Assembly: GCF_004798865.1 (NCBI RefSeq)
Contig: NW_025335317.1
Coordinates: forward strand, 30,268,775-30,332,774
Source: Varanus komodoensis
Lineage: Eukaryota; Chordata; Lepidosauria; Squamata; Varanidae
DNA: 64,000 nucleotides
Reading direction: 5' to 3'
Numbering within the stretch: position 1 is the first letter of the stretch; each line of letters opens with the position of its first letter. Under the pieces are notes generated by a model. It was not told the origin of the DNA and did not search any database. It saw only the letters and a program-made list of their open reading frames with translations. The position numbers and the translations under genes were made by a program. Positions 34,675 to 47,880 of the stretch are shown in pieces.

Positions 34675-35301
34675 GGCTGGTTTGCATGATTAAATAAGTT
34701 ATCATAGATTAAATAAGTGTATAAGTACATAAGCATCAAACAATGGCAGTTTAGGCATGGGGTACTTAGCCACCCTACAAAAAAAAGTTAGAGTTTTTCA
34801 CAATGCACCCAACTCGCTGTGCATTACATTACAGGCTCACTGTGGGTTGCTGTTCCTCTCTTTCTCCCTTGGCACTCCAGCCAGTATCCCAATCTCTTTG
34901 TAGCTGAATCCATATAGTCTCTCCTTCCTTACTCTGATCACTGTCCTTTTAAATCACTATTTGTTTTTTTCAGTGCTTCAAAAATGCACTGTTGGGTCTT
35001 CATGTTGTCGTTCCTGCACAAGATGCTCTAAGTGGCTGGACCTAGCAAGATGCACAGAGAGCAGGTGGCTTTAAAACCACCCCAGAACCCTACAACAATC
35101 CATGAGTAGTTCTAAGCAATCCATGGTAGTTCTAAAGCTACACCTGCCATTGGGTTTGGATGGAAGCCATGTGCTGTGAATATAGGGATATCACATAGTA
35201 TGTAACCAGCACATGGGAGTGAGGTAAAGGAAAGAAACCACTATGGCTCCTTTTGCACTGTGATATTCTAAACCTGACTTGGTTTGATTGTGCAAATCAG
35301 G
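34675..35301. mobile_element. Candidate non-autonomous DNA transposon, copy 1
   Basis: The left end 'ctggtttgcatgattaaat' and the complement of the right end 'cctgatttgcacaatcaaa' agree as inverted termini (CTG.TTTGCA..AT.AAA). The interior shares blocks with 55485-55745: 'tccagccagtatcccaatct' against 'tccagctggtatcccagtac', a following 'gaa.cc' and Tct-rich segment, and an 'aaaaatgcac' block. No transposase frame is seen. No target duplication is evident. Confidence 0.45.
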
Positions 35302-37559
35302 TCTCTACATAAAGAATCAATTCAGATAGGGCAATCATTTTATAATGAAAGTATTTAACTTGCACATTATCCCTCTGGCTGTGCAGCATGTTAATGCACT
35401 GATACCAAGCTCATACAGTCTGGCACAAGCTGTAATCCAATGCTGACAGGTACAGAGCTGCAGGTACAGAGGTGGCTATTGCACCAACATTCCTCCCAAC
35501 CCTTCACTTGATGCTTATCACAGTATTAATTAAGATGAATGTGAATTAGTTTGGATGGTCTACCTTTGCAGTTTCTTGACATCCTCTTAGCTAAAAGGGC
35601 TGCTAGGATTAAGGAAATCCAACTAATACAGGAAGATTTCCCAGAAAAAATCATGGGATTACAAGAGAAGACAGTTAAACCAGAATGTTAAGGGTATGAC
35701 TTAAGGGTATTCAAGCCACAACATTCCAGTTTGTAGCAGGAAATTCAGGTCAACAGACACCCTTCCAATGCTTCACACTTTAAGTGGTGGGGAGGGGGGG
35801 TTAAAGAAAACCCCAGTGGCATGAATCAAGGGAAGGATGTCAGCTCAGGGATTTTCTACTTTAATCCCTTTTCTCCTTTTGATTGAATAGCTATGATTAA
35901 CATTACTGAAGTCATATTCTCATTCTAAATGTCCTTTGATGGCAGCAGTCACATGAAAAAAAGTTCAGCCTTTTAATGCTATTCTGTGTGTGTGAGAGAG
36001 ACAAAGAGAAAGTGCGTGTGTGCGCATGTGCATTTATAAATTTATCATAATGCCTAATATTATATAATACTAATAAATATTTCTTATTTTGTAACAGCTG
36101 ACAAACTAGATAACAATGGTTCTCAATTCCATCTTAAGCTCATTCCATCTTGTGTTCTTTGGATGAACAGTGATGGAGGAATTTAAGGACCATAATTTTA
36201 ACAATCCAGCCAACAATTTTGACACAAGTGGCTACACAGTGCATTCAGCACACTTGGAAAGGGAGTGGGTCAGGAAAAGCCATTCTATTCTAGGAACAGA
36301 TTGAGAAAGCTGGAAGGGAACCTATGCCCTTCCTGCCACCTTAATCTTCATAGGTTGTTTATGTCTACTTGTCTTAGCAGCTTAATATGCTTGCTCCTCT
36401 CGCACCAAGTTGATACAGAAAAATTTCAGGAAAGATATGACAGATGGAGAAAGGTAAACAGCCTCAGATCATGGGGTGTGTGTGAAGGGGCAGCTGCCTC
36501 TCCAGCAGGCAATTTACACACACAACTACTGTAAACATAAATAAATAATGTACTATGGGCAGGGGTGACTTCCCCCCTCACTTCCCTTTCATATTTTGAT
36601 GTCTCTCTTCAAAATTCTGTCAGACCCATGTGTTGCTCCTTATTGAGCAATGAAAGTAATGCATTACCAGCTTTGAGAACTACCTGAATTTTTACTTATT
36701 GAAGAAGTAGGCCACAAACCTGTACACACTTACCTGGAAGTATGTCCCATTTTGCTTAGTGGGTTTATTTCTGAATAGACCTATATAGCATTGTATTATG
36801 AATGTATGTTGGTACTTCCAGATGGAGGGCTCAAAGTGCTTACAGTCTAAAGGTGATAAGGTGGCTTCTGCCATTATCTGCATAACAGATTTTCAGTAGG
36901 AAGAGACGGGAGAAGCGGTGGGAAAACATGGAAGGGTTTCAAGTGGAAGATGCTGACATCTGGAACACTGTACCCTGTAGAATTCCACATATGAAGCAGG
37001 GAAATGGAACTGTAAAAGCAATGTCCAGAAGCAACCTTAATGCACAATCCTATGTATGCATGTCTAGACAAAAAAAGGCATTCTGTTCCCAGCATGCCCT
37101 AGCAGCATGGTTGGCTTGACCACACTGTGGGCCTTTCCTGCTGTCTAAACATGAATAGAATCGCACCATTAATCTTTCATTTAGATGCCAAAAATTAATT
37201 GTTCTGTCTTTCCATCCTGCCTTGGTAATGGCTACCAAAATCACCCTTAAATTCCCATAATATTTTGAAATGAACTCATCAGATTAGTTTGGGAAAGTAA
37301 GTTAGAAGTCCTTCCAGGACTAAGCAAATACTTCAATATTTAGAATACTTAATCCACACCAAACTTCATTATTATTGAGAATTTTTAAAAATCATCACAA
37401 AAGAATGTCGCTCTTTAACTTCACAAGGTCACAAGACCTTGGAACATCTACTCCAAATGATCTTATGCCATCCCTCAGTGAAGTCAGGAGGTCTCTAAAT
37501 GACCCATTTAAAATGATGGCAAATGATTATTATCATTGTTTACATACCATCCAGTGAAC
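35302..37559. other. Intergenic stretch
   Basis: Contains a copy of the dispersed palindromic repeat (36716-36800), a possible half copy near 37036-37110, and a G-rich run near 35785-35798. A 'tgtgtgtgagagagac' stretch is at 35985-36001. No exon recognised. Confidence 0.5.
36716..36800. repeat. Dispersed palindromic repeat
   Basis: 'cacacttacctggaagtatg' and 'tcccattttgcttagtgggt' continue to 'tttctgaatagacctatata', forming inverted arms around the TCCCA...GTGGG centre. Related segments: 25130-25262, 51430-51520, 52770-52865, and weaker ones near 13345, 13925, 44570 and 47745. It looks like an old hairpin MITE family. Confidence 0.6.
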
Positions 37560-39895
37560 TTCATCTGTGAGTAGCTATCTATCTGAACCTGGATCTAGTA
37601 TACTATACATTCATCCTATCAACTGCATTATACTATTACCACCCACCTGGGTGCCCATCAGACTCCCTGTCTGAGGTGATGGAGATGGTCTCAGACCTGG
37701 TGTTGTGGACCCTGTGGGGACTTCAATCTTCATGTTGAGGCCACTTGGCCTGGGGCAGCCATGACAACCTTGGCTGCCCCATTTCATGGCTGCCATGACA
37801 ACCTTGGGGCTATCTCAGCATGTCATCATCCCAACACACGTAAAAGGTCACACTGGACCTATTTTTTTTCAACTGGAAAAGGATATAGTGATCTGGAAGT
37901 AGACGGGTTAACATCCACTTCCACTTGTCATGGTCAGATCACATCCTTCTGCAGTTTAGGCTCTTGGCCTGCTTTCCCCTCTATGAGGGTGGGGACCTAT
38001 TAGGATGGTCCACCTGGAGACTAATAGATCCTAATGGTTCTCAGAGGGTTCTGGGGGTATTTCCAGCTGATATGGCTGGCATTCCTGCAAAAGCTCATGT
38101 CCCCTTGTGGAATATGGGAATGGCCTGAGCATGATCACACCCAAGCACTGTCTCCCCATGTGTGGACACAGGTCAGCTACCTGGTGTACATGATGAAGGA
38201 CAATGAAGCAGGAGGGGAACAGGTGGAGTACAGGTGAAGGAAAACTCATGATGAATTTGACTGGAGCTCATTCCTGTGCCTATTCCATGGTGGTGAGGTG
38301 GCAAGGAAGTTATTCTTTTCCTCCAGCATTGCATCCTCTCAGTACTGTTGCAGAGCTGTTCCAAGTGGCTTGTGACCTCTTACATATTGGGCCATGTTCA
38401 AACCCTTGGTGGCCCACTGTGATGAATTTGGGGTCAAACTTACTTGGATTTGTCAGAATTGGACTTCATATTTAATACAATTCTGTTAAATTGGACTATC
38501 ACATGTTGGAGATTTACAAGAGCAGAGTCAGCTGGGGCCAGGGGTCAGACTAGATGACCCAGAAGACCCCTAGGCTTTGTTCCTATGTTTCTATTATGAG
38601 AGGTATCCAGAGCACTATCTAGTCCAATTTTGTTGGATGAGTTTCAGTTATTGAGGCCTGAGGATACAGACAAGGTGCTTGGCCAAGTTTGGCCTACCAG
38701 TCATATGATCAACTCATGCCCATCTTGGTTTATTACTTAAAGTAAGGAGGGGGGGTGTATCTGAGAGAGGGGGCTATAAATGCCTCTTGGAGAGAGGGAG
38801 GAGTCTCAGCCTCATTAAAAGAGGTTGTAATTAGGGCACTCTTGAAAAAACTCTAACCTGGACCCAAAAGATGCTAACAACTATAGGCCAGTGGCAAATA
38901 TCCCTTTCTTGAGCAAGGTGTTTGAGCAGGCTGAACAGCTCCAGGGATTCTTGGATGAAATGGACCATCTTGGTCTATTTCAATCAGGCATAAGTTCAGA
39001 ACAGAGACTACCTTGGTCACCCTGTTGGATTACTTTTGCCAGGAGAGAGATAGGGAAATGCGACCATATTAGTTCTCCTGGACCTCTCAGTGGCTTCCAG
39101 TACCATCAACCATGGTATCCTTCTGGATAGGCTGGGCTGGGAGTGGGAGGCACTGGATTGCAGTGGCTCCACTCCTACCTGCCCAACCAACTCCAGAATG
39201 TGGTGCTGGGGGATTATTGTTCTGTGCCATGGCAGTTATGGCATCGAGTCCCACAGGGCTCTATCTTATCCCCTCATACTATTTAACATCTACATGAAAC
39301 CACTGGGTGGGGGGTTATCCGGAGGTACGGGCTAAGATATCAACAGTATGCTGATGATACTCAGATTTACCTCTCCTTTTCTTCTAACCCATTTGAGGCA
39401 ATGGAGGGTTTGGGCCTGAAAATGGATTGGATGAGGGCCAATAAACTGAAACTTAATCCAGAAGTTGGAGGTGTGAGGAGAAAACAAGGAAGGTGCTGTG
39501 AGAAGAGCCTTCTTGGTAGGGCACCTTGACTCTGGAACCAGTTCCCCAGAAAGGTTCACCTGGTGCCCTCTCTCTATTTCTTTTGATGCCAGGTGAAGGT
39601 CTTTTTGTTCACCCAATATTTTAATAACTAAAATTTCTAAAGAGATTTTTATATGATATGCATGATATTATTGTGCTACTGTGTCTTTAGTTTAACTGAA
39701 TTGTGGTGTTTGTGAGGTTTTATTGTGGGGTGGGGTGTTGGTGTTTTATTCCTGTTTATTTTATTTTGTATATATGTCCAATATGACATTATTCTTTATA
39801 TAAATGTTGCTGTTGTTATATTTTGTAAACAGCCCAGAGAGACATTTGGCTCATTTTCAATGGGGTAGAAATGTAATAATAGTAGTAGTCGTTGT
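37560..39895 (+). mobile_element. L2-type LINE, endonuclease to 3' end, carrying a CR1 tail
   Basis: The endonuclease part is at about 37600-38500 (text such as HLSWSDHILLQFRLLACFP). RT fragments follow at 38880-39335 (VANIPFLSKV near 38893; DLSVASSTINHGILLDRLGWEWEALDC; GLYLIPSYYLTSTNH). A 'caacagtatgctgatgatac' segment at 39341-39360 holds the YADD box. The 3' UTR ends at 39828-39890 with 'cagcccagagagacatttgg' and 'gtagaaatgtaataatagta'. The copy has many breaks. A short duplication occurs at 37756-37812 ('gccatgacaaccttggctgc'). The insertion at 38517-38598 splits it. Confidence 0.88.
38517..38598 (+). mobile_element. CR1 3' tail inserted in L2
   Basis: 'gagcagagtcagctggggcc' and 'ggtcagactagatgacccag' with the end 'ctatgtttctat' match the CR1 3' end of the first lineage. 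Only about 80 bases were inserted, inside the L2 copy, so it is younger than that copy. Confidence 0.88.
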
Positions 39896-42654
39896 CATCA
39901 CAGAAACAGATTAAGATATTTGAACAGGATTTAGGACTACCATGTACTGAAGTCCAAAAGCTACATTTATGTTCAACAAAGTTTTAGAATGCTGTTTGCT
40001 ATTGCACAGCTACTCTGCCTTTCTTTACCTCATGGAAATGTTGGTATTATTTTCACTTCTTATTCCTTTGGCTTCAGATCAAGTAATTGGATTAGACCAT
40101 TATAATCTGGATTTGAATGTACAAACAGTACAAACACAATTTAGACAATTATCATTTAACTCGGTTAAACTAAAATCTCTGATAGGCTCCTTATCAAATA
40201 ATGCCATTGTCTGAACTTAATCTAGCACAATTTACACATGTTATGATATGCATTATTTATAATCAGGGCTCTCAAATGAATATCAGATGGAAGGAAAGGT
40301 GGGAGATTCAGATGTTTACTTCATACCAAAAATAATTTTTCTTCCTGCTGGAAGTAAAGTTAAAAACACCTTTCATTTCATAAATAAGAGCTATGTGTTG
40401 TTGGCAGCAATGAGAAATCAGTAGCAGTACCAGTGACTATTGACCCTTTCAAAATTTTCCTTCTGGCCATGAAATGCTGAAGAGAAGAGATATTGTTGCC
40501 CCCTTTTCACATGGAATCCCCACCAAATTCAGTCAAATGACAACTTTTAGGTATCATTAGTTCTTGTGTGGAGCCTATTTATTCAATTCAGTAAGGCGAG
40601 TGCAGGTCCTACCATTACGTAGAGTGAGGTATCTGTCCTAGGCAGCTACTTTTGGGTCTCATGAAAGGGAAGCCCTTTGGTGGTTATTTTTGTTTGTTGT
40701 ATTTTTAGTGCTAAGAAGGAGAGGGATGCTTGTACTGAAGAAACTTGGGTACTATGTACATTGACTGGATGGCTTGTGCCAGCCTTGAATAGGGTGCATA
40801 GTTCAGTATCAGAGATGTAAAGGTAGCAATGCAAATTTCACAGGCAAATTATTGAAGAGCATATCCATATGCATATCCTGTTGCCACATGCTGTAAGATA
40901 ATAGTACCAATGATGTTCTTTCTGTTTTGATATGTTTTGCCTTTTCCCAAAGGCAAAATTCGGAGAGCAGAAATAATTCCCCTGACAAACAGTAGTAAAA
41001 CTGCTATGAACCTTTCACCATTGGTGATTATCAGGGCATTGGTTGTAGATAAGTACTCTTATAGAATATACCAGGAATGATAAAGCATTAGTGGTGTTTG
41101 ATTGGATGGATGATGCTATTCCTTAATGTAAATGACAGGTGAGAACTATTCCTTGTGGAAATGTTCCCAACCACCTGTGCTATATTATCAGTGGCCCTTT
41201 CAGCTCAAGGGCCAAAACCCCTTAGGGTCCATATTCCAGTGATGGATTTGGCAGAAGAAAACAGAAAAATACTGAAGGCAATGGGGTAGGGTCAAAATAC
41301 CAGGACACTGTAGATTAATGGACTCGCTGCCAGCAACTAAATCTTAAGAGTGGCATTTCATCCTTTTAAAATTGGGGTGGGAGGACTGAATGAAAATGGG
41401 AAAACCCCTGAATGATGGATTATTGGTGAAAAGGTGGTGGGACCATCTGAGGAATGCCAGAGAGCTGGACTGGAACTTCAGGTCTGGGGTACTACACCCC
41501 ACTTGTAAACAATACCTACAGAACTATTTACTGATAAATAGTGAAGATATGAATGGGAAAGCACTTTGTTTACTAAAAAAATCTATATGCAATGAACAAT
41601 GCTGGCATGGGATCTTAAGCAGAGTGTGTGGCTGCCACTTGCTTTCATCTGAAAACGACATTGTCAGAGACGAAACACCATTGATCATGACTATACATCA
41701 CCCCTTAAAAGCATGATTTGTGAGGAGCCCTGAAAATGCTGATCAACACCACGCATCTCCACACACATTTATTGTTCTCAGAAGCAACCTAAAACATTCA
41801 GTCTCCACTAGGCACCTTTGCTTGGAAACTACCATTCCAACAGAACAGGACTAATCAATGAGCTGTGTCAAAAGTTAGGGGTGTTATGTAGGGTTGATTA
41901 TAAGATTAGCTTTTTGGTGTGCTAAGAATCTTTGGGCAAGGAACCTTTTTTCTCAAATGGCTGGATCTGGCTTGAAAACATTATCCAAATTTTTCCCTGT
42001 CTACAAACTACAAAAGACTAGGAAACAAGAGGCTTTTGTCTGCTGGCCCCCCAGCAACTAGGGACATCCTAGTGAATCCCCTGGCAGATGGGAGCAATCC
42101 ATTCTTTACCAATGAACGCTGTCATTGTCCCTGCTGCAAAGTCTGTGGAGAGGCTTAACAGATGTAAGAATCTTTTAAAATGGTAATTAAGGTGGTTAAC
42201 TTTTATAGTCCATGAACACACCACAGACTAGAAGTTGAATGTGTCCAGCACATGCACTGAAAATACTCTGTAGGAGCCACTCTGCCCTAATCTATAATCA
42301 CAAACTTTAAGAGACTCTTTAAGTTTCATTTATATATATTTTAAAAACTGGCATGCTAACCTCTTCCTCCATACATGTCAGTGACCGTCAATAGTCCTCT
42401 GCAAATTTTGTGAAGGTTTGAAGTCAAGCACCAATGATCGACAGTCTCTACACTGTTGGGAAAATTTGGATAAATCCTGTCTGAAAAGCATTACTTCTGT
42501 GTGCCTTTGCATTGTGAGATCAAATCCTGTCTTCCTTCTCAAAACCAAGCTGTCACTGTTTAAAATGGCATTCCCCCCACTCCTTTCTCTCACCTTTAGC
42601 TGTGGGCTACAGTAGACAGGCCATTCAGTCCAAATATACATTGTAAATAGTCAT
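39896..42654. other. Intergenic stretch
   Basis: No recognised repeat. A 108-codon frame at 41390-41716 (MKMGKPLNDGLLVKRWWDHL...) has no domain I recognise and no splice or promoter support, so it is not called. Confidence 0.5.
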
Positions 42655-43166
42655 TGTTGGAATTCAAGGAAGTATCTTCCTAGCCCAGAGGCTCCATGTG
42701 CCCTGGCCAATTCAGAATGTCTAGTCTAGATAAGAGTCTTAAGCTCATGCATAGTTTCTCAGTAGCTTGAATTTACATGTCTAAGCAGACCTGGAGATGG
42801 GTTCAAGCTACTGAACTAAAATGTCACTACACTGCAATTAGAAATATTGTAATCTGATTGTCACTGTATGATTGACTGACATTCCTTTATCTGTTCTGTA
42901 TGTGATGACCTCAGAACCTTATTGAAATGTCTGCATTCTGTCATCAATTGCCCTGTACCTGAGAGAGTATAAAAACCTTGTAATGGTGTTGAAGCTTTGC
43001 AGCAGAGTTCACTCTGCCTGCCCAGTGATGCATGCATTATCGTGAGTACCGCGGGAACCTTGGGGTAAATACAATAAAGCCTCAGATGGTCTGGATGCTT
43101 GGTCTTTCCCACGAACCCGAATTTTATTCCCTCTTCTCAAATTGAAATTCCGGGATTCTGACAACA
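42655..43166 (+). mobile_element. Solo LTR of an endogenous retrovirus-like element (fossil)
   Basis: A 512-bp unit begins TGTTGG and ends GACAACA, giving the TGTTG/CAACA terminal inverted repeat of retroviral-type LTRs. It has a TATA-like 'gagtataaaaacctt' at about 42964 and a polyadenylation signal AATAAAG at about 43073, in the expected order for U3-R-U5 on the plus strand. No internal coding region is adjacent, so it is a solo LTR left by recombination. I did not see a clean flanking duplication, which suggests some age. The exact family is not assigned. Confidence 0.7.
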
Positions 43167-45499
43167 CACACCTGACAGGCCCCATTTTTCAAACACATGC
43201 CAGCAAATTCTAAGTATCACATGTAAGTGACTGACAATAGTTACTGTGTTCACACATGACCCCAAATTTGTCTAGGACTGTCAGCCTTCACTTGTGAAGT
43301 GACAATGTACCAGACATTCTTTGTGATAATCACATGATCATGCTGCTGGGATATGTATACAAACCACATAGGCTTGGTTAGATTAAAATGTCCACTCACA
43401 TTATCATCATCATTTATAATACACGCATACAAACATGATAATCTCCATACAGGGTGTTCAATCCAGACGTAGGCAGGTATGAAGGGGCTGGTAGAAGCAG
43501 ACTTCTTTGCCGCCGCCACCACCACCTCTTCCTCTGTATGGCAGTCCTATCAGGATCCTACAAATGTTACACAGAGGTCTGGGGGACTATGCTGAATTGG
43601 GTATGCTATGGTGCAGGGGGCTGAGGGAGAAGGTGGCAATCCCTCTAGATCAGGCAGAAGCTTTCCTTCCTCATCCCACCACACCACAGCCTTCTCCACT
43701 TGGCAAGAGCCTGGTCCACTTCTGCTTTTGTGGGCTGGGCTGGGCTGGGCTGTAGGGTGCCTATGCACCTAACTGGATTTAACCCAGTGCACTGAAGTGT
43801 GCACTGGTTCTCAGGCAGGGCATGAAAATTTCATTTTTCAATGAAAGTCAACAAATATAGTTGCTTTTCTCTACCTATGGCTGTTTCTCTCCTTCACATA
43901 GTAGAATAAGCTACCCTCTGATGAATCTCTCTTTTCCATTGACTTCTTAACTGACCATTTTAATAAAGCCAAAGCTTTGGTTGTTTGTTTTAATACTGGG
44001 TACAGTCCAGCAGGGATGTTTTAAAATGAAAAGGTTGCCAGTGGGAATAACTAACAGGTAACAAGAAACTGAAGTTTCCCTATAACCAACCAATGCCCCC
44101 AACTGTGCTGCAAAATCTACATGGGGCATAAGTGCCAACCATGATGCCATTATTCCTGCCTCAGGAACTTCATCTAATTGCATCACAGGAGACTGTAAAT
44201 TCAATCTGGCAGTGTCAACTTAACCCACTTCAGCTTTTTAAAAATAGCTCAGACGTTAAACCAAAATCAAAGTATGTTGCTTGCCTTTAAAGAATCAGAG
44301 GGTCTGGTGTTTTTTTTTTTTTTTTAATTGTCTGGGATAATGTTCCACACCCATTTACATTTATGCATGGATGTTCAATACAATCTAAAATAAATCTAAT
44401 AAAGAAGACATTTTACATTTCAACATTAAAACTCTATAGCTATGGAGTTATTATCAATAACTCCATAACTTAGCAATTATCAATTAGCCCATCAAAGCTG
44501 GAATTGTTCCGTTAAAATGATTCAGATTTAGTGACCACTTTGAGCAGAACCACTAAAATCAGTAAAGCCTAATTCAGTCATGACTGACTCAATTCTCAAT
44601 GGATTTCAATGGGTCAGAGCTAAGCATTACTAAGTCTAGATCTGCCCTGTATCATCAGATCTGAAGCTATTAGTGTTGTTGCACTGAAGTAATAGGAAAT
44701 ATTCTACACTTAAGTTTATCAAGTGATTTATAAAGTACTGTGAAATACACTTTTTGTTTCCCACACTGAATAGTGGTTTTAGTCTATCAATTTTAATTTG
44801 TTACATATAAATACAAAATAGTACTTGGAAAATGCTAATCTATCACCTATATTGAATTTGGATAGCACAAACCTTTATCTAAATTAAGGCTACAATACTA
44901 GGTCCTTTTACTTTAGAGTAACTCTTATCAAACATAATGATTTAAAAACTGCACAGCATTATGCTATGAATTAAATTAATGAATTACTCAGCTTACAGAC
45001 CAATAATTCATCAATGATAAATGATATTTAATTAGTAGATCAGCATGTTTACTGGACTGTTTTCTCCAGACTATTGCAAACCTCTGCTGCACACCATGAA
45101 TAAAATATTCCAGTCTCTGATAAGCCACTAGGAGTGCAGGGATATGACAATTTCTCTCATTCCTCACCCTTAAATTTAGTTCATTTCAAACACTGAAAGT
45201 TACTTTTCTTTATTGAAAGGTCCACATGACAATTTCAAAGCATATCTGTGCATATTTCTCCTTACACAAATATTTTAGCCAGGAATTTCCCTCATGTAAT
45301 AGATTTATAATGCTGTTTTCTGAAATATACATATTTAGTATACTTTTTATTGGTAAATTCCACTCCAAGATCGATGTTCTCAGGATGACCATCCCCCCTT
45401 TGGCTGCACCCACTTTCTCCAAGCATTAATCATTTGGTATTTTCCCAGTTTTTGCACAGTTCTTCCCACTCCCATTCTAAAAGACTTGAAAGACTTTTA
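43167..45499. other. Intergenic stretch
   Basis: A short (GGGCT)4 run is at about 43731-43752. A segment near 44570-44650 resembles the dispersed palindromic repeat. Nothing else is recognised. Confidence 0.5.
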
Positions 45500-45720
45500 A
45501 GGCTTTGTTGTTGTTATGTACCATCAAATTATCTCTGACTTATGACAGCCCTATGCATTTATGTGATCCAAAATCTCCTGTCCTTGATAGCCCTACTCAG
45601 TGTTTGTAAACTCAAAGTTAAGGGTGCCTTTATGGAATTGATCCATTACATATTTGGTCTTCTTCCTTTTTCTCTTCTGCCTTCAACTTTCATCTTCAGT
45701 GATCCTAAGACTTAGTTACT
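45500..45720 (-). repeat. Non-LTR retrotransposon 3'-end-like repeat, family unresolved
   Basis: 'ttgttgttatgtaccatcaa' followed by 'tctctgacttatgacagccc' and 'cctactcagtgtttgtaaac' reads in reverse like a LINE or SINE tail ending in an (AAC)n run. I know this motif as a common reptile repeat but cannot name the family with confidence. Confidence 0.5.
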
Positions 45721-45786
45721 GATACTAAGAGCATTACAGTGTAATCCAGAGTACCTGCTCATAACTGTCCATATGTACAGCATTAT

Positions 45787-46137
45787 GAGGAGATTCCGAG
45801 AGTAGCTGTTGGTGACATGTAGCTACATGAGGGTGTGTCATGTGGAGGTGGATAGAGACCAGTTTTCCCCTGCAGAAGAGGGCAGAATGTGTTCCAGTGG
45901 AGCAAATCTTCAGGAGCCAAGGCTCAATTTGGATACCAGGAAGTACTTCCTGACAGTTAGGACCCCAAGGGTATGGAATGGGCTTGCACTGGAGGTGGTT
46001 GAGGCCCCATCAGTGAGTGTGTCCATGGATAGGCTGGACATACACATGGTAAGCATGTCATCAGTGGAGCCGGCTGAAGCAGGGTGTCAAACTAGATGGC
46101 CCAGAAGTCCCCTTCTGCCTCGCTCTGTTTCTATGTT
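45787..46137 (+). mobile_element. CR1 LINE 3' end
   Basis: The translation gives VCHVEVDRDQFSPAEEGRMC, EPRLNLDTRKYFLTVRTPRV and SMDRLDIHMVSMS, the ORF2 C-terminus, then the 3' UTR 'caaactagatggcccagaag' and 'ctctgtttctatg'. First CR1 lineage, 5'-truncated. Confidence 0.92.
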
Positions 46138-47880
46138 GCCTCAGGGAATGAGGAGGAAAGGCTGATCTACTGCAGAAAACCATGCACACTAGCCAGTCCT
46201 GTCTCTTTCCGTCCTTACCCAAATGTCCACAAACCTCTGGGTTCAAGACTGGTCTTCCAATTTCAGAGCCACAGCTAGGACAGTTACTTCCACAGTGGCT
46301 GTCATAGGACAGGGTTAGGACTCCAAGTTCTCCTATTTAGACTATGTCTGCTGGCTATATGATTGTACCTTTAAATTACAGCATGCTGGCATTCCTGTTC
46401 TTTGGCCCTGCCACCTTACTCCTTACCCTGTCCACCATGATGTTACACCTTAGAGCATTTCAGAAATTGAATTTATCCCTTGGATTGAAAGAGGTTCCCT
46501 ACCATTGGCTTATAACCTCACTGAAGAACAGGTTGCCTGCACTTAGTCTCATTTGTCAGCCCATTACAGGTCTTGAATAAGATTAACACATGTTTTGAAC
46601 CTTTCCTCAGGGATTGTTGGTTCATGACTTCAGTCAGGTGGAGTGGACAATGAATATACCTTACCTTATTTTTAAATAGTAATTTTAACCATCAGTGAAA
46701 CAAAGATGATTTTAGATCTGTCATCAGAACACACCATTATAAAGGTTTAAATAAGTGTCATGTAATCATGCTATGATTGCTTTAGAATGTTTTGTAATAG
46801 ACGGAACGACATGTCTCCCTCTAAAAGCCAACTCAGACGGGGAGTATTTGGTGGGACTGCAATGAAAATGGGTGGGCTGAGGATCTAGAAGAATAAAATA
46901 TTATGATTAGGGGAATCCCAAGATTTGTTGAACAGATTTATTTGACACTTCCAAGACCCACTCCCCAAATGGTTCAATGGGGACTGAGCATGCACAGTAG
47001 CCATGGAATGCTACCTGTCAGTTGGAAGAGTAAAATAAGGGGCAATAAGGGGTAGGGTGATGGGAATCAGTGGAGTCCCCTGAAGGAGGACCGGCTTATT
47101 GGCTGGAACCCTGAAGAGGAGCACTCCTATTAGGAAATGAGTATAGCTGCAACACCTTCTTGCATGTCCCATTTGTACCCATCTCTTTTTAAAAGTAGCA
47201 CAAACATACATTTACCATTACAATCCTGTTGATATCTAGCTTGGCATACAGTATGGTCTCCCAAAGCCCATAAGAAGAGAATTATCTGTAATCTATAGAC
47301 ATTACCTTTATATCATTTGTTCACCATCTACTTATGTCTACATGCAGTATAGATACATAGCTTGCTAACATCACACAGCCCTTAGTTTTGATTTGAGCTC
47401 CCTCAAGTGGTTGTTCCTATTGTGAGAATAAAACAGTAGTGCAATGATGTTCCACCTTACATCCCAATTATTATAACTTTGAAATGAATATTTTGCTGCT
47501 GAGTGGAACATTGTTCCAAGCAAATATGCTTAGAATAGCTTCCAAAGAGAAGAAAAATGTATGTGGCTGCCCTACCGGCACCCAACAGATTATTAGCAAT
47601 TTTATTGGATTTCTAAGAGCTAACATACCCTGTAAACCACACCTGACTTAAACTGAGGTAGACATCCTTCACTTTGAGAAGTTTGCAAAGGGCACTGCAC
47701 TGTGGCTTCAGTCATGTTTGTACTTATCTTGGTACTAAGTCTTATGGAAATCAGTAGAGATTATTTCTGAGACCTATGAAAAGCATTGTATCATAAGGCT
47801 GCAATAATTGCTTGAAAACATATCCCATTGAAATTAGTGAAACTAATTTCAGTTTGTCTGCTTGAACACAGAAACTGTTC
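46138..47880. other. Intergenic stretch
   Basis: A weak copy of the dispersed palindromic repeat may lie at about 47745-47835. No exon recognised. Confidence 0.5.

Noticed and set aside
41390-41716. 108-codon plus-strand frame
   Set aside because: No domain, no splice sites or promoter, no repeat homology; compatible with chance.
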